NCBI GenBank assembly: GCA_019925095.2
Contig: CM034406.1
Coordinates: 6,736,388-6,800,387, forward strand
Direction: 5' to 3'
Source of the DNA: Dendrolimus kikuchii
Taxonomy: Eukaryota; Arthropoda; Insecta; Lepidoptera; Lasiocampidae
DNA length: 64,000 nt
Part shown: positions 55,301 through 64,000 of the stretch, piece after piece
Layout: every line of letters begins with the position of its first letter
Position numbering within the stretch: the stretch's first letter is position 1
Notes under the pieces: model-generated
Told to the model about the DNA's origin: nothing
Databases searched by the model: none
The model's input: the letters and a program-made list of their open reading frames with translations, nothing else
Translations under genes and position numbers: made by a program

Positions 55301-58300
55301 GAATTATGTCTATACTATTTTGAGCTGCTTATTACCAACGAAAATACAAGCATGACTCATTTAACCTTATCAATACTGTTTGCTAAAGAAATATATGTAT
55401 ATTGTATTTGACTGTTTGTTCGGGATTCGCGTAAAAACTACTGGGTCGATTTTGTTGAGGTTTTCGCTGTTCGACATCAAATTTTGACTTAAAATCTGCG
55501 CTCATTTTTATCCCGGGAATCCCGCGAGAATTTTCCCGGGAGCAGTTTATAGTTGTTCGGATGCATAAAAATTAGCTTAATCCGATACAGTTTATACTAA
55601 AATAATAGCATAGCTTACATTTTTTTTAAACACTCCGGCACTTTGTGGCCCGGGAATCTCGCGGGAATTTCAAGTTAAGCGTGGCCGAACTTGCGGGGAT
55701 ATCCTTGTACGATATATATTTATTTTTAATATGTTTTCTGTCCAATCATAATCAAGTGTTAGTAACCAATGATTTAATTTAAACTTACACTCTAGGTGTG
55801 TAAAATTTTATTATATAAAAATATAGCCAAGTAGTGTACCTGGTATTGTAAGTAAGCTCTATGCAAGACAGTACTCGTATTAGTGCAGACTATATCTAAA
55901 TCAAATGTGAATAATTCATTATGTCGTCTAAAGGTATGTTTAAATAGACATTTGCTAAAATTTGTTATTATTTTATTTAATAAAATAATTAAGATATTGT
56001 TACACGCCGACAAATGTGAATGCACACCTGCAGTTTATTACCTTTTCGGCTTTTGGACTTCTTTTGTTTACTTTGTGTTTAAAATTTGTAATTAGAAAAG
56101 CCGCCTATTGTGTATTGTAATCCTTTATGATGGTTATCAGCCAGGTGTAATTTTTGGAAAATTCAGTCCACGCGGTCGAGTGTTGTATTGTATAGTTTAG
56201 TATAAGATAATGCCCGAACGGAGGGGTGAGGCAGTCAAGCGACGATTACGATACGAGCAAGACGTGTGTACATTCGATGAGCTATATATTGACGGACTTT
56301 GAGCGTGTTATGAAATCGTGCATCACGTTAGTACTGGTTGTGTCCAGTTATATTTGTACCTGTGTTATACGTGTTTGTATAGTTCTAATAAATTCTATAG
56401 TAATTCCAACGGCATTTTAATTTGAGTCCCGCACTCGTAACAATATCTAGGTTAATGATATATAGGAGCGAAATAGTATTTATATTATTACAGTACGGCC
56501 TGCACATTTGTATCCCTTCATAAAAGTGTATGTTACGTACAAAATATTGTTAAGCAAATACATAAACCAAACATTATAAAAATTACACAAGTCAATATTC
56601 TGTTCCATTGAAATTCTTAGCAATAACCAATAAGCCTTTAAAATATACAATAACATTTCATTGTCATTGGAGGTCATCCAATGTGTCGTTTTGTATGTAA
56701 TATACAACCATGACTAAGTCGATAATAGCAAAGGAGATAAACGGCAATTATAATCAATTTTAAAAGTGAGATATTATTAAAATCAAATGCAAAATAGTGT
56801 TAGATTCATGTAGCTCAAAAATCTTTTATATAGAAGTTATTTGTCTCTATTGACTTATATGTTCTTTGTAGTAATTTTTTTCTTATTTTTAGCACGCGTC
56901 GCATAGCGTATGTGATCTAGGGAGGTGGGCACTAAAAATCAGTGTCGGACTACGTTTCGGCACTACAAAATACTGAGAGTCAACTTCATTTTTCAAATTG
57001 CGCCTTACAATTTTTGTATGTATTTACTATTATATTATATTACTATTTGTCATGTATACGTAGCTTTTAGAAATAGTTTATTTCTTTCTATAGATCCCTT
57101 ATCATTAGTCCGAGTTGGCGCAAATTTAGACCTTAAAAATCGAATCATGGTTTTGATCAAAGAGAACAAGATAGCAGGCTGATAAATTAGGGCGTAAACA
57201 ATATGAGAAAAAGAGTTCTATTTAAGAAGCTTAATTTTACAAGCTTTTATGTAACTTGCAATGGATGTACCTATGTATGTATGTAAGTTCGGGTGGAATC
57301 TTGCAAGTTAAATTTGACCAACTTCCCGGTTTCCGATCGAGCTGAAATTTTGCACGCATATGTATATCGCGTGACAATGCAATAATATGGTACCATGGAG
57401 CTGATCTGATGATGGAGTCGGAAGGTGGCCATAGGAACTCCTGTACTAAACAAGATAGACCCGTCGTGTTTGGGCTCGTTTTACTTGTCTTGGCTAGCAC
57501 TCTGCTGCTACATGATATCCAGGATCTCAAAAGCTTGTATTTAAAAACCTTTTTTATCTATCAACCACATGTAGTTGTCGTTAGACAGAAAACTAGATAT
57601 TTGCCAGTGTACAACTTTGGGTACCTGATGGGATAGTTTGCGATATAAAATATAGTGAATATTATACAAGCACAAGATGTATGGTGACCCCTATATGTTT
57701 ACAATATAAGAAATCAACTTATCAATTACTACAGCTGACTGCTTCTTCTGTTTTACTATAAAATATTATTGTTATAATTTAAAACGTGATAGCGGTATAT
57801 TTATATACCGTGTAATAACTGATATTAAAAATAATAACACAGATAGCACAGTTGAATATATTGTTCAACTTCAAATTTAAAGAGACTGACCTTGCCATAT
57901 TGCAGGCAATAAAATTTAACTACACCTTTAGTTTTCAAATATTTCGACTAAACTCGAATTCATAGGATATCAGAACGGTTTACTTTTTAACAATTGATTA
58001 TCTGACACACATTCCCAGACAAACGATTTCTTTTTTAAAACGACCACTTTTCGATTTGTATCTACGCTAACTGTGCCTGCAACGTCGTCCGCGTGGAATA
58101 TGTTTTCATAACCCTCCGATTTTGAAACATTCTTGATTGGTGCTCCGCCCCTATTGGTCGTAGCGTGATGATGCATAATCTATAGCTTTCCTCGATAAAT
58201 GGGCTATCTAACACTGAAAGAATTTTTCAAAACAAACCAGTAGTTCCGGAAATTAGCGCGTTCAAACAAACAAACTCTTCAGCGTTGCATATTAGTAAAG

Positions 58301-58989
58301 ATATTATTTATAATAAAATATTGAAAACATTTACATTAATTGCTACAATAACAGTTTTTGCGATTAACGCAACTCTATCATTAATTAAAATTTCATAAAA
58401 TAATATGATTATAAATCATGCATGTCAATCGCCTCACATTCATCACACTTGTCTAATATTAAATACATAATAATTATCTATGAGCTCTAAATATATAAAA
58501 CTAGCTGACCCGGCGAACTTCGTACCGCCATATTTTCTGAATTCCTAAAAGATTTTGTTTCATGACACAAAAACAAAATCACCAAAATCGGTCCAAGTGA
58601 TTAGGAGGATTCTAGAACCCGATCTCAGCGCCACCTACCGGTTCTAATTACGAATCTAAACCATCCGGGAACCCACTCATACACACAAAAACAAAATCTC
58701 CAAAATCGGTAGTCGTTCTCAAGCTATGCGCGTGCATACATTTAGAAATGTATGCACACACATAACTTGAGAACGACTTTAACGATTTTGGATATATATA
58801 TAGATACATAATTCAAAATCAACTTTTTATTAAATATAATACCAAATCAAACAATAACAAGATACTCACTTGCCGTACATATGGCGACTAGGGTCTGCAT
58901 GGAGTCGAAGAAGAAAAACATAATCAGCAGCGCCACCGAAGAGCCCAGAGGGAAACAGAGCGCCTGCATTGTGTTCAGAGTTTGGACAT
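46340..58989 (-). CDS. SPPL3: Signal peptide peptidase-like 3 (5' end outside the window)
   Basis: Seven minus-strand exons join in frame: 58989-58870, 54544-54350, 53994-53832, 52318-52185, 50249-50134, 48925-48767 and 46417-46340 (TGA), about 321 residues. This is a multi-pass GxGD aspartyl intramembrane protease of the Golgi, which in animals cleaves type II membrane proteins such as glycosyltransferases. All family marks are present: [20 protein letters not shown], the first catalytic Asp in [12 protein letters not shown], the second in [14 protein letters not shown] (the GxGD motif), and the PAL motif in [37 protein letters not shown] and the end [11 protein letters not shown] match SPPL3 rather than SPP or SPPL2. 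The tail after EPF is short and non-conserved. The first exon seen starts in phase 1, so the N-terminal exon with the first membrane segments lies right of 58989. I did not find it before 64000. Exon 54544-54350 is very GC-rich. Confidence 0.95.
46738..46861. mobile_element. Small MITE with TTGATCCAGC inverted ends
   Basis: ATTGATCCAGC at left and GCTGGATCAAT at right form inverted ends. Inside, GACTTC and GAAGTC face each other around AAATTCGAAG, making a second hairpin. It lies in the last SPPL3 intron. Confidence 0.55.
47162..47725 (+). pseudogene. RTE-like reverse transcriptase C-terminus split by a retroposon
   Basis: Part 1 (47162-47202) reads [14 protein letters not shown]. Part 2 (47485-47725) continues in the same frame with [30 protein letters not shown] and [14 protein letters not shown], then TGA. 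The (L)RWFGHV..M...R, RGRPR order is typical of the C-terminal end of RTE-type polymerases. A 270-bp A-tailed retroposon lies between the parts, with a 12-bp duplication. The upstream catalytic domain is absent. A TATG-rich 3' tail follows. Confidence 0.75.
47203..47472 (+). mobile_element. 270-bp A-tailed retroposon (reference copy)
   Basis: It begins GAGTTTTTGGCGGGAACTG and ends AAGCCTTAAACATT plus an A-run. It is flanked by perfect AATGCATGATGA copies at 47191-47202 and 47473-47484. Removing the element and one copy restores the reading frame of the RTE-like fragment. It has no long frame, no obvious A and B boxes, and no inverted ends. The A-tail and duplication size fit LINE-mediated insertion. 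Confidence 0.88.
48308..48613 (-). repeat. A-tailed SINE-like repeat, full-length inverse copy
   Basis: It starts with the T-run (48308-48317) plus AGTTCAACAGACAGGCAGAC and passes GGAAAGCGGTTGCCATCGCC, CTAAAGGAAGACTGGAACC and CGACAGACCCCCGGCCGCAGGAAA. It ends near CGTTCCTGCACGG. The head matches copy 2 at 9935 (GGAACGAAGAAAG...). It lies about 155 bases from the SPPL3 exon at 48767-48925. Confidence 0.75.
49555..49595 (+). repeat. LINE-type 3' end with (ATT)n tail
   Basis: AACACTAAAGGCTAATAAAGATTTATTATTATTATTAT: a polyadenylation-like AATAAA followed by an ATT repeat, the usual shape of a LINE 3' terminus. The body upstream is not recognisable. Confidence 0.4.
50905..50926. repeat. Perfect 22-bp palindrome
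   Basis: TATAACTCACTAGTGAGTTATA, its own inverse complement without a loop. It lies in an SPPL3 intron between exons 50134-50249 and 52185-52318. Confidence 0.85.
51208..51284. repeat. Small inverted-repeat element with GATTACCG ends
   Basis: TTGATGATTACCG at left and CGGTAATCACCAA at right are inverted. Between them is a GC-rich CTTGGCTCTCTTAAGACCC segment that I recognise as common in moth genomes. No coding. Confidence 0.5.
51768..52160 (+). repeat. Helitron-like Lep1-type element (long form)
   Basis: AATATTATAAAATTCTAAACATG opening identical to 44186, the TACATTGAAGCTATTTAAAAA block, CCCGGGAATTTTTCTGGGAA, and the end GTGGACGAAGTCGCGGACATATCCTAGTTAG. It ends 25 bases before the SPPL3 exon at 52185-52318. 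Confidence 0.6.
52798..53117 (+). repeat. GC-rich retroelement-like fragment
   Basis: A sharp change to GC-rich DNA (CGCGAACCACCGATCCCGG, CCTCGAGCAAGTTGCCCC), ending in TCCAATAAAAAAAATCTC, an AATAAA followed by an A-run. Overlapping frames on both strands have no known domain. It is probably the 3' part of a LINE. The family is not identified. Confidence 0.4.
53508..53743 (+). repeat. Helitron-like Lep1-type element
   Basis: ATGTATGTTTGTTACTCTTTCACG and AAAAACTACTGAATGGATTTTGG closely match 4427-4641. The end GGGAAAACGCGGGCGCATCTAGTTT carries the CTAGT terminus. It ends 89 bases before the SPPL3 exon at 53832-53994. Confidence 0.6.
54849..55165 (-). repeat. A-tailed SINE-like repeat, inverse copy
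   Basis: TTTTATTGCATGAGTTCAGC, GGAAAGCGGTTACCATCGCC, CTCTTAAGGGAGACTGGAAC and CGCCTCTTACAACAGACGCC, ending at CAGTTCCTGCACGG. It is full-length relative to the other inverse copy at 48308-48613. Confidence 0.75.
55385..55715 (+). repeat. Helitron-like Lep1-type element (long form, 5' truncated)
   Basis: GTTTGTTCGGGATTCGCGTAAAAACTACTGGG, ATCCCGGGAATCCCGCGAGAATTTTCCCGGG, and the end AGCGTGGCCGAACTTGCGGGGATATCCTTGTA. The CTAGT terminus is mutated. Confidence 0.55.
55720..57260. other. SPPL3 intron DNA, nothing recognised
   Basis: Several short frames occur on both strands but none shows a known domain. No clear repeat structure could be seen apart from AT-rich runs. Confidence 0.4.
57270..57470 (+). 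repeat. Dispersed repeat with TGGTACCATGGAGCTGATCTG
   Basis: TTCCCGGTTTCCGATCGAGC, TGAAATTTTGCACGCATATGT, GTGACAATGCAATAATATGG and GATGATGGAGTCGGAAGGTGG. I recognise this block as a widespread insect repeat, but cannot name its class. Confidence 0.45.
58165..58290 (-). repeat. Helitron-like 5' segment, inverse copy
   Basis: Inverse of 61785-61960. It shares GCTGAAGAGTTTGTTTG, GGAACTACTG, AAAATTCTTTCAGTGTTAGATAG, CCATTTATCGA and GGAGCACCAATnAAGAATG. Together with the 61785 copy it defines one family. Confidence 0.55.
58500..58690 (-). repeat. Helitron-like element, inverse orientation, starting ACTAGCTG
   Basis: ACTAGCTGACCCGGCGAACTTCGT is the inverse of the family 3' end (ACGAAGTTCGCCGGGTCAGCTAGT). 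A GATCTCAGCGCCACCTACCG block is shared with the 7374-7581 copy. Then GAGAACGACTTTAACGATTTTGG (58768) faces CCAAAATCGGTAGTCGTTCTC (58700), a further local inverted repeat. Confidence 0.55.
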
Positions 58990-60410
58990 CTGTAACCGAG
59001 ACGGTACTTATTATTAATATAACGTAAAATAATTTAAAGAATATAAGCAAAGACAAAGAAGAAGAAATACAGCAAACAAAGCACTGGATTAGTGCATTCT
59101 TCACACGATAGAAGTGTTAAAAAATTTATAAGTCTAATATAATCACTCATTAACTGAACTTTTATGACCGATTGCTTTATTATATTACAACAGTTGGTTT
59201 TCCTTACGAGCGATTAAAATTTAACACAAGCGACGTACGAGTATTGTCAAATTTATACTAATGGTAATGCTAGTAAATGAATAGTAAGATATAGGAACCG
59301 GCCATTAATCTACGAAATTCTAAATAAGAAAAATGTTTAACTACAATGCTGGTTGTATTTATTTTGTTGTAATTTTTTATTAGCAATTAACGTGTCCAAA
59401 AGATTAATAAAACCATTAAAAGTGAAGTGCAAAAGTTATTGTTTTGCATGATATCCCAATTCGAATAAAGCAACAGAAAAAAGACGCTGAATTCAAAGAA
59501 AAACAAAATTGTTTACGTATTATGTTATTGTTGTTTTAGGTCTGTATGACGGTGTTTTAATATTTTTAATAAATACTCTATAATGATTAAGGAGTTGCCA
59601 TAATACTAATATTGTTAAAGCCGCACTTTTTCAATCTCTACTTCCAATATACTCTATTTCGCTTGGCTTCTAAAAACATGTCGTCTGCCGATTAATTAAA
59701 ATAAACTATAAATGCCTCTCTCGCCACATAGACCGGCGACTTGCGTAAACTAACTGGCCTACATATAAGTCAAGGCCTGCACGAAGCTGATATAAAAATT
59801 AAACCTTATGCTGACCCTTTTGTCACCTTAAAGATCTGTCACTTTTGAATGCGATGACCTCAAGAGTAATCTGTTTTGATACAAAAGTAAACAATTTGTA
59901 ATGTATATATGTGATTGGATTATTCGACTATAAATGCCGATAAGTTTGTCCTATATGACATCGTAGTAACATTATACTGAAAAACACATATCTGCGAGAG
60001 TTTGATGTAGTTGGAAGGTAGAGAACGTGACTGCATATTTATTTTGATAATGTTTAATATTCCATAATTTGCAATTACGTATAAAATTTGTAACTAAATA
60101 ATAATGTTATTTAGTTGTATGCTTGGGATGATGTCGTTTGACGATACACAACTTTTCGTTTATATTTGCGTATATATTAGTATATGCATCGCATACCTAC
60201 CCCCATCCATACCGAGTTTCTGTGCATTCACAGGTTGTCTGGAAGAAATTGCTCCCAGCGATAAGACCGCCCATTGTACTTATCATTAGAATTGTGTGTA
60301 TGAATTTATTTTGTATTCTTTTCTATATATTTTCTATAAGCGATTCGATGTACAGTGACTAAAAATAAGGCAATAAACTGACTAAAGAAAGGTTTCGAAA
60401 AGTACGAACA
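58990..60410. other. SPPL3 intron or 5' flank, nothing firm
   Basis: No exon seen. 59205-59325 holds one half of the GGCCGGTTCCTATAT MITE (ATTGTCAAATTTATAC, GAATGAATAGTAAGATATAGGAACCGGCC-like end at right). The remainder is unrecognised AT-rich DNA. Confidence 0.4.
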
Positions 60411-60416
60411 GCGCAG

Positions 60417-60609
60417 TCAGGGGCGTCTTAATCATATTGATCGCTGGAGTGCAAAAAATCAGCGTGCGCCCCCTTAAAGACAGTAAAATATCCATCCATC
60501 TCCGCCGCATGGTATATGTAGTAGTTATAAGGGGATCGACTTGCGCCCCATAGATGCCTGTGCCCGAGTGGAAGCCAAGTATTGCACCCCCGGGTAAAGA
60601 CGGCCCTGA
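60417..60609. mobile_element. 193-bp hAT-like MITE
   Basis: The left end CAGGGGCGTCTTAATC and the right end, inverse of CAGGGCCGTCTTTACC, form about 16-bp terminal inverted repeats with a few differences. The flanking octamers AGCGCAGT and AGCACAAT match at 6 of 8 places, as a decayed 8-bp hAT duplication would. Confidence 0.55.
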
Positions 60610-61089
60610 GCACAATCGATATTCTTTATTTTTAAGAATCCATAATCCTTACTCATTCATAGTCAGTTTCAAAATGAAACTCTACGATGGTAACACAATT
60701 GGTTAATTATTGTTAAAATTTTCATTTAAAAAAGACAAAATTTATACGATTTAAGACGAATTTTTATACAAAACCGGCGCACTGGATAAATTGTTTTGAT
60801 ATTGTGATAGTGTCGATGTTAAGATAAAATAATCATTCCTCATTAAATAGCTATATGAAGTGTCAATCCATTAGCAAAAAGTATTGCGTTATGATGCACA
60901 ACTCGTCAAGGCGCCCTAGATACCTTTCTAAGGAACTTTGAAAGTTTCTCAGAATTCTTGTCAAGAGAATTGATACTATTACGGTGTTGCGAATATGATA
61001 AATTATCATGACGTATTTAGAGAAATATTACTATTATTACAATAACATTGAAGTATCTGTCTGTAATTCAATATTAATGCCATAGTTTA

Positions 61090-61195
61090 AGATTTTTTTG
61101 TTGCGAAGCTGGCAGACAGGCAAACGAGCTAGCTCATGGAAAGGGGTTATTGTGGCCTAAATACTTTTGCAACACCAGGGACGTAGCCAAGGTGT
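61090..61195 (-). repeat. Diverged A-tailed SINE-like repeat
   Basis: GCTGGCAGACAGGCAAACGAGC, GCTCATGGAAAGGGGTTATTGTGGCC and ACTTTTGCAACACCAGGG follow the same order as the inverse copies at 48308 and 54849, with many differences. Confidence 0.5.
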
Positions 61196-61304
61196 TGCCA
61201 GCCTCTAGAATGGGATAAAGCGAATGGGACAGAGCGGATGGGATACAGGGGGGAGTAGGATTGTGCTATCGGAACTCGCAGATAGCGCTATTTACACGTG
61301 GCTA

Positions 61305-61477
61305 AGGACCGATTTTTCAATCACCAAATAAAAATTATCAGTCGAATAAATAATCTGACCAAATTCAAAAGTGAAACATTTCAACTGTAATATTCATGCA
61401 ACTGTCATTTTTAGTTTTCCCATGTTGAATTTTATTCTAAAGAATAACTTTAATCTGGTGATTGAAAAATCGGCCCT
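61305..61477. mobile_element. 173-bp MITE with GGCCGATTTTTCAATCACCA ends
   Basis: AGGACCGATTTTTCAATCACCA at 61305-61326 is inverted at 61456-61477 with one difference. Similarity continues inward through AATAAAAATTATC / TAAAGTTATTC. No coding. Confidence 0.75.
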
Positions 61478-61784
61478 AAATCTAAAATGACCGTTTTCAG
61501 ATTTGTTTTTTATCAGTTATAATAGACCACGAAACGGTTCAACGGATTTCAGGAAATGAAACAATATGTGCATGTTTTATTTTGATATATCGCAGAGTTC
61601 AGAACATATGAATATAAAGTCAATAACATCGCGCGAGATCTTCAAATACATCTATTGCACATATTATTATGCTATTACTATGTCGTCAAAATCACCGAAC
61701 ACTATTGTCTCAATCGTATTCTGTTAATTACAAAATCCAAGATCTTTATGAATATTTATAAGCGAAAACTCGTAAAATCTTATA

Positions 61785-61960
61785 CTAATATATAAAGCTG
61801 AAGAGTTTGTTTGATTGAACGCACTAATCTCAGGAACTACTGATCTGATTAGAAAAATTCTTTCAGTGTTAGATAGTCCATTTATCGAAGAAGGCTATAG
61901 GCTATATATCATCAAGCTAAGACCAATATGAGCGGAGCACCAATGAAGAATGTTTTAAAA
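61785..61960 (+). repeat. Helitron-like 5' segment
   Basis: TACTAATATATAAAGCTGAAGAGTTTGTTTG, GGAACTACTGATC, AAAATTCTTTCAGTGTTAGATAG and GCGGAGCACCAATGAAGAATG. The inverse copy lies at 58165-58290. Confidence 0.55.
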
Positions 61961-62129
61961 TCGGGGTTTTTTTTCCTTTTGAGAGCTTCCACTACGCGCG
62001 CTGCGTAAACGGTTAAGGCTTCGAAAAAATCATGTGCGAACGAATTGTTCCCATTTAAAAGTTCTAAAAAAAAGTGCGCCACAGCATATGTCTATCTATT
62101 AAGGTTGGTTCACTATAACCTTCTTTTTA

Positions 62130-62375
62130 TTTTTTATTGACGCAGGGGGAATGTCTTTTCTTGGGACACCATCCTCCGGCCTGGAGGGAAGACTTTACAC
62201 CGAGGGATGTGTGGGACTCTTGATCGACCGTATGTCCACCGTAGCCTCCGAGCGGAGGGAAGGGGGATGGTCGGCCGTCAAACTACCCACCAAAACCTAA
62301 CCTGCGCCCCTCTCCTATGCGCTTTTATGGAGTGTGGCTCACTATAACCTGACCTAACCTAACCAAATTTATTCT
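62130..62375 (+). repeat. GC-rich dispersed repeat ending in CCTAACCTAACC
   Basis: GGGACACCATCCTCCGGCC, GACCGTATGTCCACCG and GCCTCCGAGCGGAGGGAAGG, the last holding a hairpin CCTCCG-CGGAGG. It is followed by ACCTGACCTAACCTAACC. The end contains two exact and one near unit of the arthropod telomere pentamer TTAGG on the minus strand, but the run is too short to call telomeric. Confidence 0.45.
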
Positions 62376-63061
62376 AAAATAATGCATTATTTGCGAAAGT
62401 GTTTTTATAAACATGATATTAATCCTTATCCAAATAAATACGTTATTCATCACAAGTATTTAATTTAAAACAAAATTGCCATTTACATCATTCGATTTCA
62501 ATGAATATCTTAGGAGATATGGCAGTTTTAAAATAACATCGCAGCAAAATAATGATTAAGTACTGCGCGCGCATTTATGATGTGCAAAGCCAGCGGACTG
62601 TCATGAGGAGTAAGATTTTGCTACTGAAAATTATGACCGTTAATATTATCTTAAATTAATATTGCCTATATCATAATTTGAATCGCTTCGGTTTGCTGTA
62701 TTACGATCATTTTGAAAACCGTTTGTAGAAAATCAAAACGAACGTTTATTATTCTGGTAATTATGTGCTGTTGAATAATTGAACGAGAACCTGAAGTATT
62801 TTGTGCGCAAGCCAAGAGTCAATTTGGTATTATGCCACGATTTTAGATTCTGCGTGTTCTTTGATTGTTGCTGTTCAAGGAAATCACGAACGAACTATTA
62901 TTTATGGGTACAGGAAAATAAACTAAAATTACACAGAGTTATTCTGCCAATTAAAGCTCAATCGTCAAAACTAAGTTATCAGTGTTAAAACCAATTCGAA
63001 TAGATATAATAATTCGTGACAAAAACAATATCTACATGTTTAAAAAAAAATCCATTTCCAA

Positions 63062-63105
63062 TAAATAGGTAAGGTAGGTAGGTAGGAAGGTAATAGGTAG
63101 GTGAT
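63062..63105. repeat. (TAGG)n-like microsatellite
   Basis: TAGGTAAGGTAGGTAGGTAGG followed by AAGGTAATAGGTAGGTG, an imperfect tetranucleotide run. Confidence 0.8.
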
Positions 63106-63499
63106 TTATGTTAAATTGGTTCACTGATACATCATTATACGTAAAGCAAGAACTTTGTACCCCTTTTTACGAAAATTGCGCGGATGGAGGCGTATGAAAT
63201 TTTGCACACTTTTAGTTTATATAGAGAAGGAGTGCAGAATGCTAATTTTTTTAAATTATGCATAAAAAATACATTAAATCAATAAAAAAACATTACACAC
63301 ACTACCATGTATTTGACACACACGCGCATATATACTCTTTTGTTTATTGTTAAAGTCAAATTAACAGTGTAGCCTTGGCGAGATCTGTGATCATAGAAGT
63401 ATAGTCTTTGACAGCAGAACCCTAATAATGTTCAAACTTATAATTCAAATTAAATATAGTCGAATTTCGACCACTAGACCGACTATTTTAAAAGCATAA

Positions 63500-63905
63500 G
63501 TTTTTTTTATTGCTAGAGTACAACAGACAGGCTAATGGCCCACCAGAGATCTTACCAATTGCGCCTTTTATATTGTATAGGTTCCCGTTTGACCGACATT
63601 GTACCTGATATTAGGTGGAAATAAAGTCTAAGATGGAAAGACAACTAAATTATCTGTTCCAGGCGCTGCCGGTCTCGAAGACATTTAATTACATCCTTTA
63701 AAAACCTACATCGTAGAGCTCAGAGAAAATACTTTGCTGGAAGCGCATTTCAAATCTCCAAGGTGTGCAAGAGAACCATTAGAGAATGCGTAAAGGACCT
63801 TAATGGTTAAACTCCTAGCCGAAAGCGAGCGGTAAGGTGGTTAAAAGAAGACGAAGGAACTATTCCTCAACAGTTCCTCAGAAGACTCCCCATTATGTAG
63901 ACGTT
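63500..63905 (+). repeat. Composite dispersed repeat at the right edge
   Basis: It opens with a T-run and ACAACAGACAGGCTAATGGCCC (like the SINE-like 3' end, inverse), then GGTTCCCGTTTGACCGACATTG (family of 44955). It continues through GGAAGCGCATTTCAAATC, GAGAACCATTAGAGAATGCG and CAGTTCCTCAGAAGACTCCCC. I recognise the order of the later blocks from moth repeats. No intact frame. Confidence 0.45.
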
Positions 63906-64000
63906 AGAAAAATCAGAGATGCGAAATCTCTCTAAGTTTTATATTCATTGTAAATGTATTACATTGATTCAGATATAGCGAATAATGATTATAATATTTT

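Noticed and set aside
57970..58176. 68-codon minus-strand frame
   Set aside because: It runs into the Helitron-like inverse segment at 58165-58290 and shows no known domain.
58866..58872. GC-AG donor (GCAAGT) at the end of the SPPL3 exon 58870-58989
   Set aside because: The GT two bases later (GTGAGT) gives the correct phase and the family sequence ICTAIIA, while the GC donor leads to a stop in the next exon.
62341..62368. Interstitial telomere repeat (CCTAACCTAACC)
   Set aside because: Only two exact pentamers plus one variant, and they belong to the end of a GC-rich dispersed repeat.
62779..62988. 69-codon plus-strand frame at right, possible first exon of a gene
   Set aside because: No domain, no splice context, AT-rich; also on the wrong strand for the missing SPPL3 N-terminus.
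1..64000. CRISPR arrays, bacterial operons, prophage or conjugative modules
   Set aside because: The DNA has spliced eukaryotic genes throughout. The only regular short repeat (44-bp units at 5549-5818) has no unique spacers.

Overview
This window looks like nuclear DNA of a lepidopteran (moth or butterfly). It is AT-rich, and its genes consist of short GT-AG exons inside repeat-filled introns. Repeats resemble families I know from lepidopteran genomes: Lep1-type Helitron-like relics ending near CTAGT, an abundant A-tailed SINE-like repeat, a cecropia-type mariner and RTE/jockey-type fragments. Taxon is inferred from protein and repeat resemblance; no search was run.

Six host genes can be read by joining exons. 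From the left they are: POLDIP2 (minus, five exons, 6329-15919, N-terminal exon not found); a small THAP-domain protein (plus, three exons, 16280-17495) in head-to-head arrangement with POLDIP2; short-chain acyl-CoA dehydrogenase ACADS (plus, 19297-24544), whose fourth coding exon runs directly into a mariner; ARPC3 (minus, five exons, 26004-34716, apparently complete at 178 residues); a CCDC86/Cgr1-family nucleolar protein (plus, 37023-37592, with a 69-nt in-frame intron); and SPPL3, an intramembrane protease (minus, seven exons, 46340-58989, 5' end beyond the right edge). They do not form a pathway. POLDIP2 and ACADS are mitochondrial, ARPC3 is cytoskeletal, the CCDC86 homologue is nucleolar and SPPL3 acts in the secretory pathway.

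The rest is largely transposable elements. A 5.5-kb non-LTR retrotransposon with matching 12-bp target-site duplications and an (AAGTC)n-like tail sits in the last ARPC3 intron. A 270-bp A-tailed retroposon family has four copies; one lies inside an RTE-like reverse transcriptase fragment with a perfect 12-bp duplication. Several MITE families occur with long inverted repeats, some nested. There are also unusual hairpin-rich stretches: a 44-bp-period array of dyads at 5549-5818 and two adjacent near-perfect hairpins at 17924-18060.

No CRISPR array, operon or bacterial-type system is present. The most interesting points are the broken ACADS exon, the retroposon with its insertion proof, the full-length retrotransposon, and the hairpin arrays.
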